Shown piece after piece: positions 23,501 through 33,824 of a stretch of DNA of 64,000 nucleotides. The notes under the pieces were generated by a model. The model made no database searches and had not been told where the DNA came from. It saw only the letters and a list, made by a program, of their open reading frames with translations. Every line of letters starts with the position of its first letter. The stretch's first letter is position 1. This stretch comes from Zanthoxylum bungeanum (Eukaryota > Streptophyta > Magnoliopsida > Sapindales > Rutaceae), in contig SKCR01034799.1 of assembly GCA_019454045.1 (NCBI GenBank), positions 1-64,000 of the forward strand, in the 5' to 3' direction. A program made the translations under genes and the position numbers.

Positions 23501-26500
23501 TGAATACCAGGCACTCCTGGGAAGAGAATTAAAATCAGAACATTCAGGTTCTCCCTAGTAATTAATAGCATTCTTGCTCATAAGTAAGAGAATAATGGAT
23601 GCTTATCAGAAGAAAAAATAGAATCCAATATAAAAATAAGGATGTGCACTTCTACGGACGCTTCAGAGAGATGTCGCATTATCTTAACTTTATCAATTAG
23701 CCCCATGTGTGAAGTTGTTGTGATCTCTTTTTATTTATTTATCTTTTCAACTACTAGTTGAACTTTCTAAACCTTTTTTGATTATCATGTTTTACAGTGT
23801 AAGCAGCGATCCTCATATCAGATTAGCTGCTGCAAAATCTGTTCTCCGGCTTTCCAGAAGATGGGACTTGCATATTTCTCCAGAAATCTTTTGTTCTACA
23901 ATTTTGATGTCAAAGGTAAGCACATGTTTAACTGCCCGTGACCTAGAGGCCAGCATACCCGCAACAGTTGTATATGTGTATGAATTTGTTTGAGAACTTC
24001 ACAGCATAGAAATGTTTTCAGATATGGATTGATATACAATTTGACATCTAGTAGGGTTGACTTTCTTTAGAAAACTAATAGTAGGTGTGAATGTGATACC
24101 CAACATTTTGCTTTTCATTTTTTTTTACAAGAAATGAAGTGAAATTGCAGTAATAAGTGCATCATAAAATACTGCTGATAGTTTTTACTATATATCTTTT
24201 TTCTTTTTGTCAATAGACTTGACAAACTTTGATACCTGAAGTATTGGAGACTCGAGGTTCAAAATTACATTCAGCTGATTTTTTTTTCCTTTTAATGGCA
24301 CTTAAAAAGTCATTTTGAGGTTTAACATTTTCTATTCTGGTTTTCTGATGTAATTATATACATGGTAATTACTCCTATGGTTGTAGTTGTTACTATGACA
24401 TAATGGGAAGATTGTGATGTTGGAAAATATTCAATGTTAGATTTTTTGTCTAAGCAAAGTCAACTGTGGTGAAAAAGTCATTGCAAACAAATTTCCATTC
24501 TTGATTTCTAGTCATAGCAATGTTTCTGATACCGATTATCATTAGGTAAAAAGTGGCAGTAGAATACATGTACTTCCATGGATTTTGTTCTTTGGCCTCT
24601 ATTGAAGAACTTATGAGCATTTTTATGTCTCCTGAACTGATTACTTAGGAGTTGGTGTAAATTATCTGATAACCTTCGATTTTTTCTTTCTTCATTGCTC
24701 TTTGATTATCAATCTTCAACTTTTTTTCTTATTTACCTATTTAATTGCCTTCTTGGTTGATTGTGTTGATTCTTGTCATGTTCCAGGACTCTTCTGTATT
24801 TGTCCGGAGAATGTTCCTTGATAAAACACACAAGTGGTTGAAGGCACGTGCTATACCTATTAGATATGCATGTGGTTTTGCATTGACCACCTCTGATTGC
24901 CAGAAGGATCTGCGAGATGATGTATGTTTTTGGCTATCACATTCATCTATGCAAATATCATTTATGTCATTACTATCATTCTTTGCTGTTATTTTTATTA
25001 TATTTTTTATGCTGACACTATTCATCTTAGTCCTACAAATATATGGCCGAATTTATCAAGGACTACAGTATGGAAGCTCGAGTTCGCCAAAATTCTGCAG
25101 TGCAAGGGGTATCAGATACTGATTATCCAGCATATATAGTGGTGTTCTTGATTCATATTCTTGCACATGATATCGGCTTCCCACCTGAAGACTGTGAAGA
25201 TGAAGGGATTATTACTCAGTTTTTTTGGTAGGTGTACATCTTAAGACAATTTTCTTCTTTGGAGCATGGGTTGCCTAATTATTGAATTTTTGTTATTAAT
25301 AGAAGCGACACTAATTGGTATATTTTCTTTTTGCAGTCCACTTTTTTCGCTCTTGCAGGCATTAATCAATCCTAGTATTGTTGATGGTGACTTGGATACT
25401 GTTAATGACGCTGTGTTATATTTGCTTACTATTTTTCGTGCTATTAAAAAAGCTGAGGATGCTGTTGATGCTCACAGAACTCCTGTAAGCATTGTGCTTT
25501 TCAGATGTGTTTCTCTTTCATGATTCCTATACTTTATATATTATATTGATCTTGAGGGTATCTCACAATGCAGAAATTGCACATGCTAGCAGACATTGGA
25601 ATCTCCATTGTAAAAGAATTGAATCATAATGCCATGTCCCCTCGTGCCCTTGGACGGATTCTTTTGCCATCATCGTTGTATCAAGTTAGTCTTGCCAAGA
25701 AGAATGGAGAGGCAAGTTCTAAGGTGCTTAAAATTTTAACATGCAAATAATTGTAATAGCTCTTATTAAATTTTTCTGTGCAGGTTAATTCAGAATGTTT
25801 TCCTCAGTGCTGTTATGAACAAAGTTTTGTTGAGACAGTTGTTCATACTTTCAAATCTCATATTTCTCTGGTATGTATCATATGCTTCATATGATTATCA
25901 TCTAAAGATTTTTCTGTATTTTCCTTTTCTTTTTGGTGGGATTTGATTTTGCTTTTATATTTCAGCCTGCTAAGACTCTTCCTAAACGTAGTCAAAAGCG
26001 TCAAGAGGATAGGAAACACTCGGATGTTAAATACAGGACAATAGACTTGGTAGCATGCAAACAGTTTGATTTGACATCAAGTGGGATGATAGAGCCCAAA
26101 AATGTTGGGGAGGAAAATAGTATGGGGTGTAAGAGAAAGGGGGCTCATCCAGCTACTGCTCTTGTAGCTGAACCCAATAAGTGTTTTACTGTTGAGTGCA
26201 ATAATGGTGCACCTAAAAGTTCTGCCACAAATCTAGAGAAAGGATTGCGTTCTTCCTGTGACTCTGTAGCTATGGAATTATCACTTACTGAATCACAAAT
26301 TTCATCCCAGGACATGAAAAGAATTCCTGCTTGTTTGAAAGAAAATGCCAGGCCAGTCAGTAGTATCACTTCTGAACCTCCAAAAAACTCCCTGGCGAAG
26401 TTGAAGGATTCCTGCAGTGCAAAGGTAGGCATACTGAGATATAAATCTCCATGGCATATCTTGGTTATTGCCCACATTTGAGAGTTATACATATTACTAG

Positions 26501-28600
26501 TTTTTGCCCGTGCCTACGGCACGGTGTTACAGTATTTGGCCCGTGCCTACGGCACGGTGTTACAAAATTAAATGATTTTATTTTTTAATTAAATGATGCA
26601 CGTGCCTACGGCACGACACGGTATTACAGAATTAAATGATTTTATTTTTTAATTAAATGATGTCCGTGCCTACGGCACGATGTTACAGTATTTGGCCCGT
26701 GCCTACGGCACGGTGTTACAAAATTAAATGATTTTATTTTAACTTTCTATTTTTTTATTTGAAAATTTTGACCCTTTCCATCAATCAATTCACTCTCTTT
26801 CCTCCAATACCAATGAAATGATCTGAGCCGTTATTAAGCCACATAAAGAGAGCCGTTGGATGCACTCTCTTTCCTCAAACACCATTGTGCTTTATAATAT
26901 AGATTTTAGTTGCACAGGATTCAATAAGCTTGAGGAAAATTGTATGAAGTTGGTTTCTAAATATTATCCTGCATCTTTGTTGCCATTTGTATTTTCTGTT
27001 GCTGTTGCATTATTTATAGGTCAAACTGTGGAAGTTTTCTGATCATGGATTCAAATGCATGTACCTACACTTCTCTCTATATCTGGACTAAGATCTATAT
27101 TTGTGGAAGGGAAATTAAATTGATTTCTGTTGCAACAAACTTCCATCTTCTAATTTTTCGCTGTTTATGCATCTATCTTCATAATTTTTGAAAAATTCAT
27201 AATCCTGAGAGACTGGTATGACTTGTTTTCCTTGCTGTTTACCCACTGTAAATATACTTGAATTGGTTGACTCAATCTTTGTAATTCTCAGGCACGAACT
27301 CCTTTTTCCATTCCATTTGTCTTGTTTATTACCTGAGGACCCTGACTTTCTTTAGAATAATGCCTCCTTGAATTTGCAGATCGCAAATGACAGTGGAGAT
27401 GTCAAATTATTATGCTTGGATAGCGAGAGCTGTGAGACTATTTGTGGCGACTCCTTGTCTGAAAGGGTAATAGTGAAACATCGAGTATCCTTAATTGGTT
27501 TGCTAACGTGGGCTCAAGCATGGGGGTTAGAGGGATCGTGTTCTTTGTTGTTATGATTATTATTGATTTTAAAAAGATCCTAATTCATAATTTTATGTCA
27601 TTTTCCATTATTTGTTTGGGTTTTGATTGATGCTTCAATTTTTAACTCTGACAAAGTTGTCTTTATTGTTCTAGTCTTGTTATCAGTTTCACTTGCTAAT
27701 TTTATCCTGATGTCATTATGTTGCTGACTTATTGTGCGGTAAGGAGGTTTTGTTGGAAGAAGACCCAAATACCTTACATTTGTGGCATGGGTGAGTTCCT
27801 AAAAGTTTCTCTCTTGAATGTTTGGAGTGCTATTGTTCTTTCAAATTTTATCTGTTAGGCATACAGTTCCTCCATTCTCCATCCGTGGTTCATTTTTCTG
27901 GTTTGTTAGAGACTTGAGCATGAGCTGATTCTTTTCATTGCCTTTTCTTTTATGGTTTACTTTTGTACCTGGATGATGACCTGTTAGCCATCTTTCTGTC
28001 AATTTGTTTTACCAAAAAATTTCTTTTTTTAAATTCTCTAGTTGTTAATATGTATAATTTTGCCGGTTTCTGGCTTGTTTGTGTGAGCTCTTTATTGTGA
28101 AATTTTTCCCTTGATAATTCAGACTCCAGTAATATAACTGTTGATGGAGGGCTGATGGAAAGCTAAACTTTATTTATGTCTACATTGTGTGTGTGTATAA
28201 TACATTCCGTAACATATATGAGATGGAGGGGGAGACATTGGGACACAGCATTTAATTTAGGGAATTTGGCAAAATTAGCCAAAAAAAACTGTCATTTGCC
28301 AAAATGAGCCACAACGTTTGAATTTTGCGGGTCATTTTCTCTGAAGTACACCTAACTTCTTTTTATTTTTTTACTTTTAAAACTTCAAAAATATGAAGTT
28401 ATGACTTCGGTTTTCTGAAGTAATAACTTCGGTTCTCCATAGTTTTATTCGGTTCTCCGAAGTTATCTTCGGATCTCCGAATTACTTTTTTAGTATTTTT
28501 TCACAAAATAAATTTTATTGATATTTTTTAAGAAAACAATTTTTATTTATATATGATTTGTTTTTTGGACTAATTTTTCTAAATTCTTTTTATATGTAAA

Positions 28601-28669
<69 letters not shown>

Positions 28670-30808
28670 ACAGTTAATTATACAACAAAATAGTTAACTA
28701 TACATCAAAATGAAAAACTACTTATCAAAATCAATGTCAGCCAATACATCATCGGACATAATATATCTTTCAGCTGACATCCTCCTCAGAAGCTCTAACG
28801 CCTCATGTAATGACCGTTCTATTCTTTTTTGTCGATCATCTATTCCTTTCAGCCGATCCGATCCTTTATTCATTTCTGCCGATCCTCCATCCTTTTATGC
28901 GGATCTTCCATCCTCGTCTGTCCCTCCTCTATCTCAAATATGTGGTCACGTAACAAAGTGACTAATGGATCACCTGGAGGATAAGAAGCGCGAGATGGGC
29001 CAGCGCCATTAGAGCCTTCTGGTGGATCATCAGCAACATGATCAATCTGTGACAGCTGGTTCTTCGTAGCACGACGACCTACCAAACAGATAAATAAAAA
29101 AATTTAAAGAATCACTATCAATTTTTGTCATAAAAAATATATACATTTTTCGATACCTTTCATGAAGACATTGCTTGCTTCTGTACAATAAAGGCTCTTT
29201 CGTCGCAGGAATCCCTGGTTAATGATAGCCGGATGCTTAAAGGAGACCACCTCGTCATTCAAATTCAGCTGAAAATACTACATGAGCCAAGTGATGACCA
29301 TGTCATGGGAAATGCTCGTCTTACTCTGGGCATGAACTTGAAACCAATGCCCTATAATAAGAGCTCCTATGTCCACCTTGCTGCCCTGCAAGGGAAAATA
29401 TATTTTTAGAATTTGTCTATAATACAAAATATTAAAATAATATGTATAATATAAAATATGACCCGTAGTATGTAGTCTAACAAAACGATGTCTAAAATGT
29501 TGATCTCATCTTGGTGACCAATACGAGGCACGATGATCAATTGTATAATATGTCTTGATGGATAATTCAGATATTTTTGTCGTTTTATATGAACACTTCG
29601 GAGTTCGGAGACCTCGGCCTTTACAGTTTTAAAACTTTGATCTCCGAATTACTTCGGATATCTGAAGTCATAACTTCGGATATCGGATATCCGAAGTTTT
29701 AAATAAATAAAAAAAGTTTGGTGTAGACTTCGGAGAACATGGTTATTTTCGTAAAACCCAAACACTGTGGCTCATTTTGGCAAATGACAGTTTTTTTAGC
29801 TAGTTTTTCCAAATTCCCTTCAATTTATCGATTTTTCCCCATTTTCTGGGTGGCATTTTTGGTAATTGCCATTTGTCATATCTGTCTCTTCCTATTCTTA
29901 TCATTTAGGGACTGGTTTTTTTGTTACTGTGATATGAGTTCAATTTTTTTTGGACTGGATACAAGTTCTTTTTAAGTTGTAAGAAATCTTAGCTGCATTA
30001 GCGTTTAGCAAGTTGTTTTGAGATTTCGTTAGTTGTACATTTGAACTAAGGCTTGTACATTGAAAATCAAGTTCTTCTATATAAGCTTCTTCTTGAAGAT
30101 ATTCTATATAAGCTTGACATATCTGTTACAGTGATCATGGGCCACATTCTTTTCACAGCAATCTACAGGAAAATGTTGATACATTCTATGATGATTCCAG
30201 CAAGCAGCCAAAAACCTTATCAAAACAGGAGCATGGGATGTTTTGTGGAAGAGCAGTTCATTTGGCTGGTAATAAATCTGTGGATATTTATGTACCCTTG
30301 AATTCTCTGCTGGTTGCCTTTAGCAGAAGTATGTTGCTTTAGTTATGGTGAATAGTTTCTAAATGGATGTCATGATCATCAGGAATTATTAGCTTAATTG
30401 ATTGAAATTTATCATCGTTGTCCCTAGTGAAGCCAGGAGTGTCATAATTCTTTGGTTATGTTCATTGCTTGTCGATAATTGGTAAATTTCTGGGTGCAGC
30501 AAAGGGAAAACGGGGAAGGAAAGCATCGGAAGAGACGTCAGCCTCGGAAGTTATCAACATAAATGATGATATTGTAAGCCCTTTCTCCTTTTTACTTTTA
30601 TTAGTAGGAAATTTGCAGAAAAAATGATGTGAAAAGTTCTGCTCCCTAACGGAAATTTAATGATTTTGCATGATTAATGCTCAATGGAGAAAGATTGTCT
30701 GAATTCTGAAGTAATTGTTAGCATCTCCTTTTTGGTCAAACAAGTTAAGATGAGTGCTTTTCAAAAAATTTGCAGGTTGCCAGACGAACTCGGAGTCGCA
30801 AAGTTTAA
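12996..30808 (+). CDS. PDS5A: Sister chromatid cohesion protein PDS5, long type (PDS5A/B-like)
   Basis: PDS5 binds cohesin and controls its loading, acetylation and release, acting in sister-chromatid cohesion, DNA repair and meiosis in the nucleus. Exons: 12996-13097, 13579-13812, 13917-14098, 14836-14965, 15332-15553, 15719-15935, 16053-16198, 16280-16437, 16648-16794, 16867-16915, 17367-17555, 18825-19001, 20091-20230, 21119-21245, 21985-22125, 22281-22346, 22455-22624, 23798-23915, 24787-24921, 25031-25227, 25337-25484, 25574-25723, 25784-25870, 25966-26424, 27380-27466, 30169-30268, 30500-30573, 30776-30808. They join in one frame (4185 nt, 1394 aa), close to the length of long plant PDS5 proteins. 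HEAT-type helices fill most of the chain ([59 protein letters not shown]). A polar tail follows from about residue 1145, with a basic KGKRGRK patch (about 1361) and the end RTRSRKV. No Tudor domain was found. The donor of the 17th exon is uncertain: GT at 22625 keeps frame, the stronger-looking GT at 22623 does not. Transposons sit in several introns but no exon is broken. Confidence 0.95.
17595..17735 (-). mobile_element. tRNA-derived SINE-like element in PDS5 intron 11
   Basis: Read on the minus strand, GTGACCGAGTGGTTTTCAAG (complement around 17690-17714) resembles a pol III A box. GACCCGAATTCAAATC (complement around 17658-17673) resembles a diverged B box at the usual distance. GC content is higher than the intron around it. 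This is the layout of a tRNA-derived plant SINE head; the tail and target duplication are not clear. Confidence 0.5.
20509..20572 (+). repeat. Polypyrimidine microsatellite
   Basis: Runs of CTT and TTTTTC over about 60 bp inside PDS5 intron 13. Low-complexity, no other role evident. Confidence 0.8.
20849..21114 (+). repeat. Tandem duplication beside a PDS5 splice acceptor
   Basis: About 115 bp at 20849-20963 is repeated at 20998-21114 with small changes. Both copies contain CTTGGTTGTTGAGTAAAG, TATTTGGTTTTGCTTTG and TTTTATGTCAGGAACTTGA. The second copy ends just before the true acceptor (21118). Each copy carries the acceptor-like string TTATGTCAG, so the intron now holds two decoy sites upstream of the real one. 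Confidence 0.8.
21345..21415 (+). repeat. Short tandem duplication in PDS5 intron 14
   Basis: GAGTTGTGTTTGATTTGCCTGAAT occurs twice, about 40 bp apart. Non-coding. Confidence 0.7.
26497..26903 (-). mobile_element. Short non-autonomous Helitron in PDS5 intron 24
   Basis: On the minus strand the element begins TCTATATTATAAAG (complement ending at 26903), the common 5' start of plant Helitrons. It ends in a perfect hairpin CCGTGCC-GTA-GGCACGG followed by GCAAAAA and CTAG (26497-26500), the required CTRR terminus. The host bases at the two ends are A (complement of 26904) and T (complement of 26496), the expected AT insertion point. It is 407 bp, with no Rep/helicase gene. The terminal hairpin is present five times: 26508-26524, 26541-26557, 26601-26615, 26665-26679 and 26697-26713, separated by AATTAAATGATTTTATT-type spacers. 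Confidence 0.88.
28598..28668. repeat. A-run followed by (AT)n microsatellite
   Basis: About 20 A residues then about 50 bp of AT dinucleotides, inside the MULE. Confidence 0.9.
28870..29560 (-). pseudogene. Broken transposon-associated gene inside the MULE
   Basis: Minus-strand frames read [26 protein letters not shown]. After an intron-like gap (GT at about 29465, CAG at about 29393) they continue [31 protein letters not shown], a stop, then [18 protein letters not shown] and, further on, [19 protein letters not shown] with a charged C-terminal helix rich in Glu, Arg and Met. The DIGALII..W pattern resembles the widespread plant putative-transposon-protein domain often carried by plant elements; that assignment is from memory of the family and moderate. 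The internal stop means it is not intact. Confidence 0.55.
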
Positions 30809-31930
30809 TGTATCGGATACTCCATAGTTTAATTTCCATCTTCAAAAATTTTCATTGATTTTCTGAAAACTAAAATATTACTTTGCTTACCGTACGGTTC
30901 TTGTAGTGAGAGTCTTGTGTATTGGGTAACGTCTCTAACAAATTCTGCTCTTTATTTCAGCTCTGTAAATGCTTTTCAAAATGCAATTGTTGTATACGTT
31001 TGTGGCAACAAAGATGATCAATGCTGATTAAAATTGGTAAAATTATTGATTATTGATTTGAAAAATGTGGTATTATCCTAAATTATGAATCCCGATTGTC
31101 CTAATTTGAATTTTGAATTAATTGATTTTTTAAGTTTAAAGTAGATGATGAGATATTTGCCATGATCGTTACACAATTAATTTGAACTCAATGCACCGTG
31201 TTTTATCTTTTCTAAGTTGAACTCAATTTTAGATGGGATAGCACTAATTAACATGTTTATTTTGAAGGCACTTTATTAAATCATGCAGTACGTAAGGTGA
31301 ATGCAATAAATTAATATTTTGATAAATTTATAAAAAGTAAAAAAATATAAAAAAAAAAATATTGATATTTTTCATATGATCTGTTTACTATTGAAATTAA
31401 TAATTAGCAAATTTGTTATTATATGACACGTTTATGAAATTTTTGTGGTGGTGTTTTCTTTTTCTTCAAATCGATATCAACCTGGCTCTTATAACTTCTT
31501 ATAATTTCACAAGCAAGAGATATAAATTATGAAAACTTTTAAATATAACTAGTCATTTATAATGTATAATATTATGCTATATCATAATTAATTGTTTATA
31601 AGAAAAGATCCACCTTTATATTAAAAATAATACTTAATGATTTATATAAGAAGATCTCAATGGGTGTGATTTAGGGGTATAAAGTTTAATTTCCCAGATT
31701 ATATGCTATTGAATTGAAACGTGGGTTTGATTTTTTTTCAATATCATTGATTAACACTTATAATAAAAGGGGAAGTAAACAATTTTTTTAAAAAAATCTT
31801 TTTTTGAATAGGAAATGACTTTCTTTGAGAGAGAAGGAGCAGGTTCTAAAATGCCTCCTGGAAGATGATTAATATAGGGTTACAATTACCGTTGACGGAA
31901 ATGGATAGCTGTCAAGTATATGTGGGTTTG
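30809..31930. other. PDS5 3' region and intergenic DNA
   Basis: Follows the PDS5 stop. The first few hundred bases are probably 3' UTR; the rest is AT-rich with no gene recognised. Confidence 0.6.
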
Positions 31931-31944
31931 GAGAATATTGAGAA

Positions 31945-32020
31945 TATGGTCTATCAGTGGTAGAGCGTAGGACTCTACTAGTCCAAGTAGGGAATTCTTG
32001 GGTAGGTTCGTAAATACGGA
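31945..32020 (+). pseudogene. tRNA-like fragment
   Basis: TATCAGTGGTAGAGC resembles a tRNA D-arm/A box. GGACT-CTACT-AGTCC can form an anticodon-like stem, though the loop is short, and GGTAGGTTCGTAAATACGG resembles a T-arm/B box. No 7-bp acceptor stem is convincing, so this is a decayed tRNA or the head of a SINE, not a working tRNA. Confidence 0.35.
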
Positions 32021-32066
32021 ACACTTTAGCAGTTTAGCTGCTGTGCTTTCAGATGACTAAGAGTAA

Positions 32067-33368
32067 GTAAAATAATTTTCCTAAATAAAATATTTTGAAT
32101 GAAAATTATTTTTAGAAAGGAAAGTTTTTTTTTTTTTTTTTTTTTTTGATATTTGGCTATTGCTTGAAAATATTTTTCGGAAAACGTTTTCTGATATTTG
32201 GCACATCGAATATTTTTTTCAAAAAACATTTTCTAGTGGTTAGAAGTAGACATTATAAAAATATCCGGCTCTGGATTGGATTTGTATTGTCCAAAAAAAT
32301 CATGCACCACCCTCAATTAGCACAGATCCGGACACAGATATTTCCGAAATCTCGTATGGCCTGAATCTGCATACACCCAGAAGGCCCGAGTCCATAAAAA
32401 AATTTCCATGTTCTGGATTTTTAGATCTCATCCAGTATACCCAAATCCGGATCCACGCGGGTCTGAATCTTCGGAATATGGTGCAAATTTTTATTACTTT
32501 TATACAAATATAATTGGAAAAAAATCAAATTTCTAGATCATGTCTGGTATACGAAGATTCGATCTGAATATATCTGGAATCGGACTCACATGGATTCAGA
32601 TTTTCGAGACTTAGGTTCATAATTTTATTAAAAGATAAAAAAAAATCTTGAATTTTAGATCCGGTCTGGGCATACCCGGATTCAGAATCATGCGGGTCCG
32701 AATTCCGAGACCTAAATCCATAATTTTATTAATTTCATACAAATATAACAGAAAAATATTTTAATCTATATCAGGTCCGAGTATACCTGGATCCAAATCC
32801 ACATAGGTCCGAAATCCTGGTTCGGGTCCCGATCCCAGACCTCGCCCAGGTCCCAGTTTGAGGTCTTGAACCCGGCCCCGGCTCGAGTCCTGGTCCCGGT
32901 CCCTGCCTCGGTCCCGGGCCAGGGTCCTGATCCCTGCCCCAGTCCTATCCCCGTTTCCGGTCCCGGCCTCGATACAGGTCCTGGTTCCGGGCCCAGGTCT
33001 TGGTCCCTACCCCGGTTTTAGCCCCGTTTCCAGTCCCCTCAGGTCTTGGGTTGCGGGTCCCGATCCCAGTCCCGGGTCCCTACCCCGAGTCACGGGTCCC
33101 AATCCCCATCCCGACCTGACCTTGAGTCTTGGCAAAGATCCTGCTCCAGGCTCTACACGACCCTATGGTTGGTCCTAGCTCTGATCCCGATCCGGAGTCT
33201 GATCCTTTCCGGAAAACAACTTACAAGATTTTATTTCACAAGTTGTTTTCCAATAAAGCCAAATAAATTTGACTTTAAATGGAAACTATTTTCAGTTGAC
33301 TTTAATTTTTAATATCATTCAAACACTGAAAAATTATGGATTTTTTTTTTTTTGGAAAATCATTTTAC
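32067..33368. mobile_element. TIR element filled with minisatellite and GC-rich repeat
   Basis: GTAAAATAATTTTCC at 32067-32081 is the inverse (one mismatch) of GGAAAATCATTTTAC at 33354-33368. Further subterminal matches built on GGAAAAC, TTTTCC and ATTTGGC lie on both sides. On the right the similarity of form continues to GGTTGGATGTAAAATG and GGGTCGATTTGG (complement of 33361-33387), typical of plant DNA-transposon ends; the left end seems to have lost that part. Between the arms lie about four minisatellite units of 110-123 bp (anchors near 32418, 32529, 32652, 32761, each with a (T/G)ATAC(C/G) motif) and then a C/G-rich block of GTCCCGGTCC-like units (32810-33215). No gene. Confidence 0.55.
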
Positions 33369-33598
33369 ATCCAACCAAATCGACCCTAAGTTGAAGTGCA
33401 ACAGTTTCAAGCATATTACAAATTTTCTTTTGGTTCAAAAGAAAAAAGAAAGTAGGAAAAGTGTAGGCAAGAAATGTGACTACTATTTTACCACAAGGAT
33501 GTGATGGTGCTGAGCTTATTGATCAAGCTTTGTAGTCTGCTTGTTAAATTCCCTTGTTGATGTAGTTTAGTTACATGTCTTTTGATAGTTGAACCTGC

Positions 33599-33824
33599 TT
33601 GATCTTGAAGGCCTCGAGGTTACTTGCTAGAGAATGTTTGACAGAGGTGTTTAAGCTTGGCTCACCTTCTGCTTATGGTCAAAGAAAACTCGATTTAATT
33701 GACATTTTCAATTCTCTGGAAGCAAATGATAATTTAGAGAAAAAAAATCAGAGGATGCTCCTACTTCATCCTCTGCCCAGAATGTTGATGCATAGTTTTT
33801 CGGAAGCTTCAAAATCTATGGTTC
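33599..33824 (+). pseudogene. Coding-like exon fragment, family not recognised
   Basis: The frame reads LKASRLLARECLTEVFKLG and SAYGQRKLDLIDIFNSLEAN, protein-like in composition. It ends with SFSEASKSMVQ before a GT donor-like site (CAG/GTCTTC at 33825). At the A-run near 33740 a one-base shift would give a more natural SEDAPTSSSAQNVDA, suggesting a frameshift. No flanking exon was found in the following kilobases. It may be a captured or leftover exon. Confidence 0.35.

Larger units (their letters stand above)
28260..29818. mobile_element. Mutator-like element (MULE) in PDS5 intron 25
   Basis: Terminal inverted repeats of roughly 55 bp are visible. The left end GGGAATTTGGCAAAA...TGTCATTTGCCAAAATGAGCC (28260-28314) is the inverse of the right end around 29767-29818. 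The flanking nonamers are TTTAATTTA (28251-28259) and TTCAATTTA (29819-29827), eight of nine matching; long TIRs plus a 9-bp duplication mark a MULE. Subterminal blocks with CTTCGG(T/A)TCTCCGAAGT-like motifs also occur inverted at both ends (28340-28490 and 29585-29740). The interior holds a broken gene on the minus strand and an AT microsatellite. No MURA transposase was seen. Confidence 0.85.

Noticed and set aside
27744..27790. A possible extra PDS5 exon ([16 protein letters not shown])
   Set aside because: It is 47 nt long with a poor acceptor and would break the frame between the exons ending 27466 and starting 30169, which join cleanly without it.
28598..28668. A-run plus (AT)n as a poly(A) tail of a retroposon
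   Set aside because: It lies in the middle of the MULE without a retroposon body or target duplication, so it is a microsatellite.
32810..33220. GC-rich block as a CpG-island promoter or exon
   Set aside because: It is made of near-repeats of GTCCCGGTCC type enclosed by inverted arms, with no conserved protein frame.
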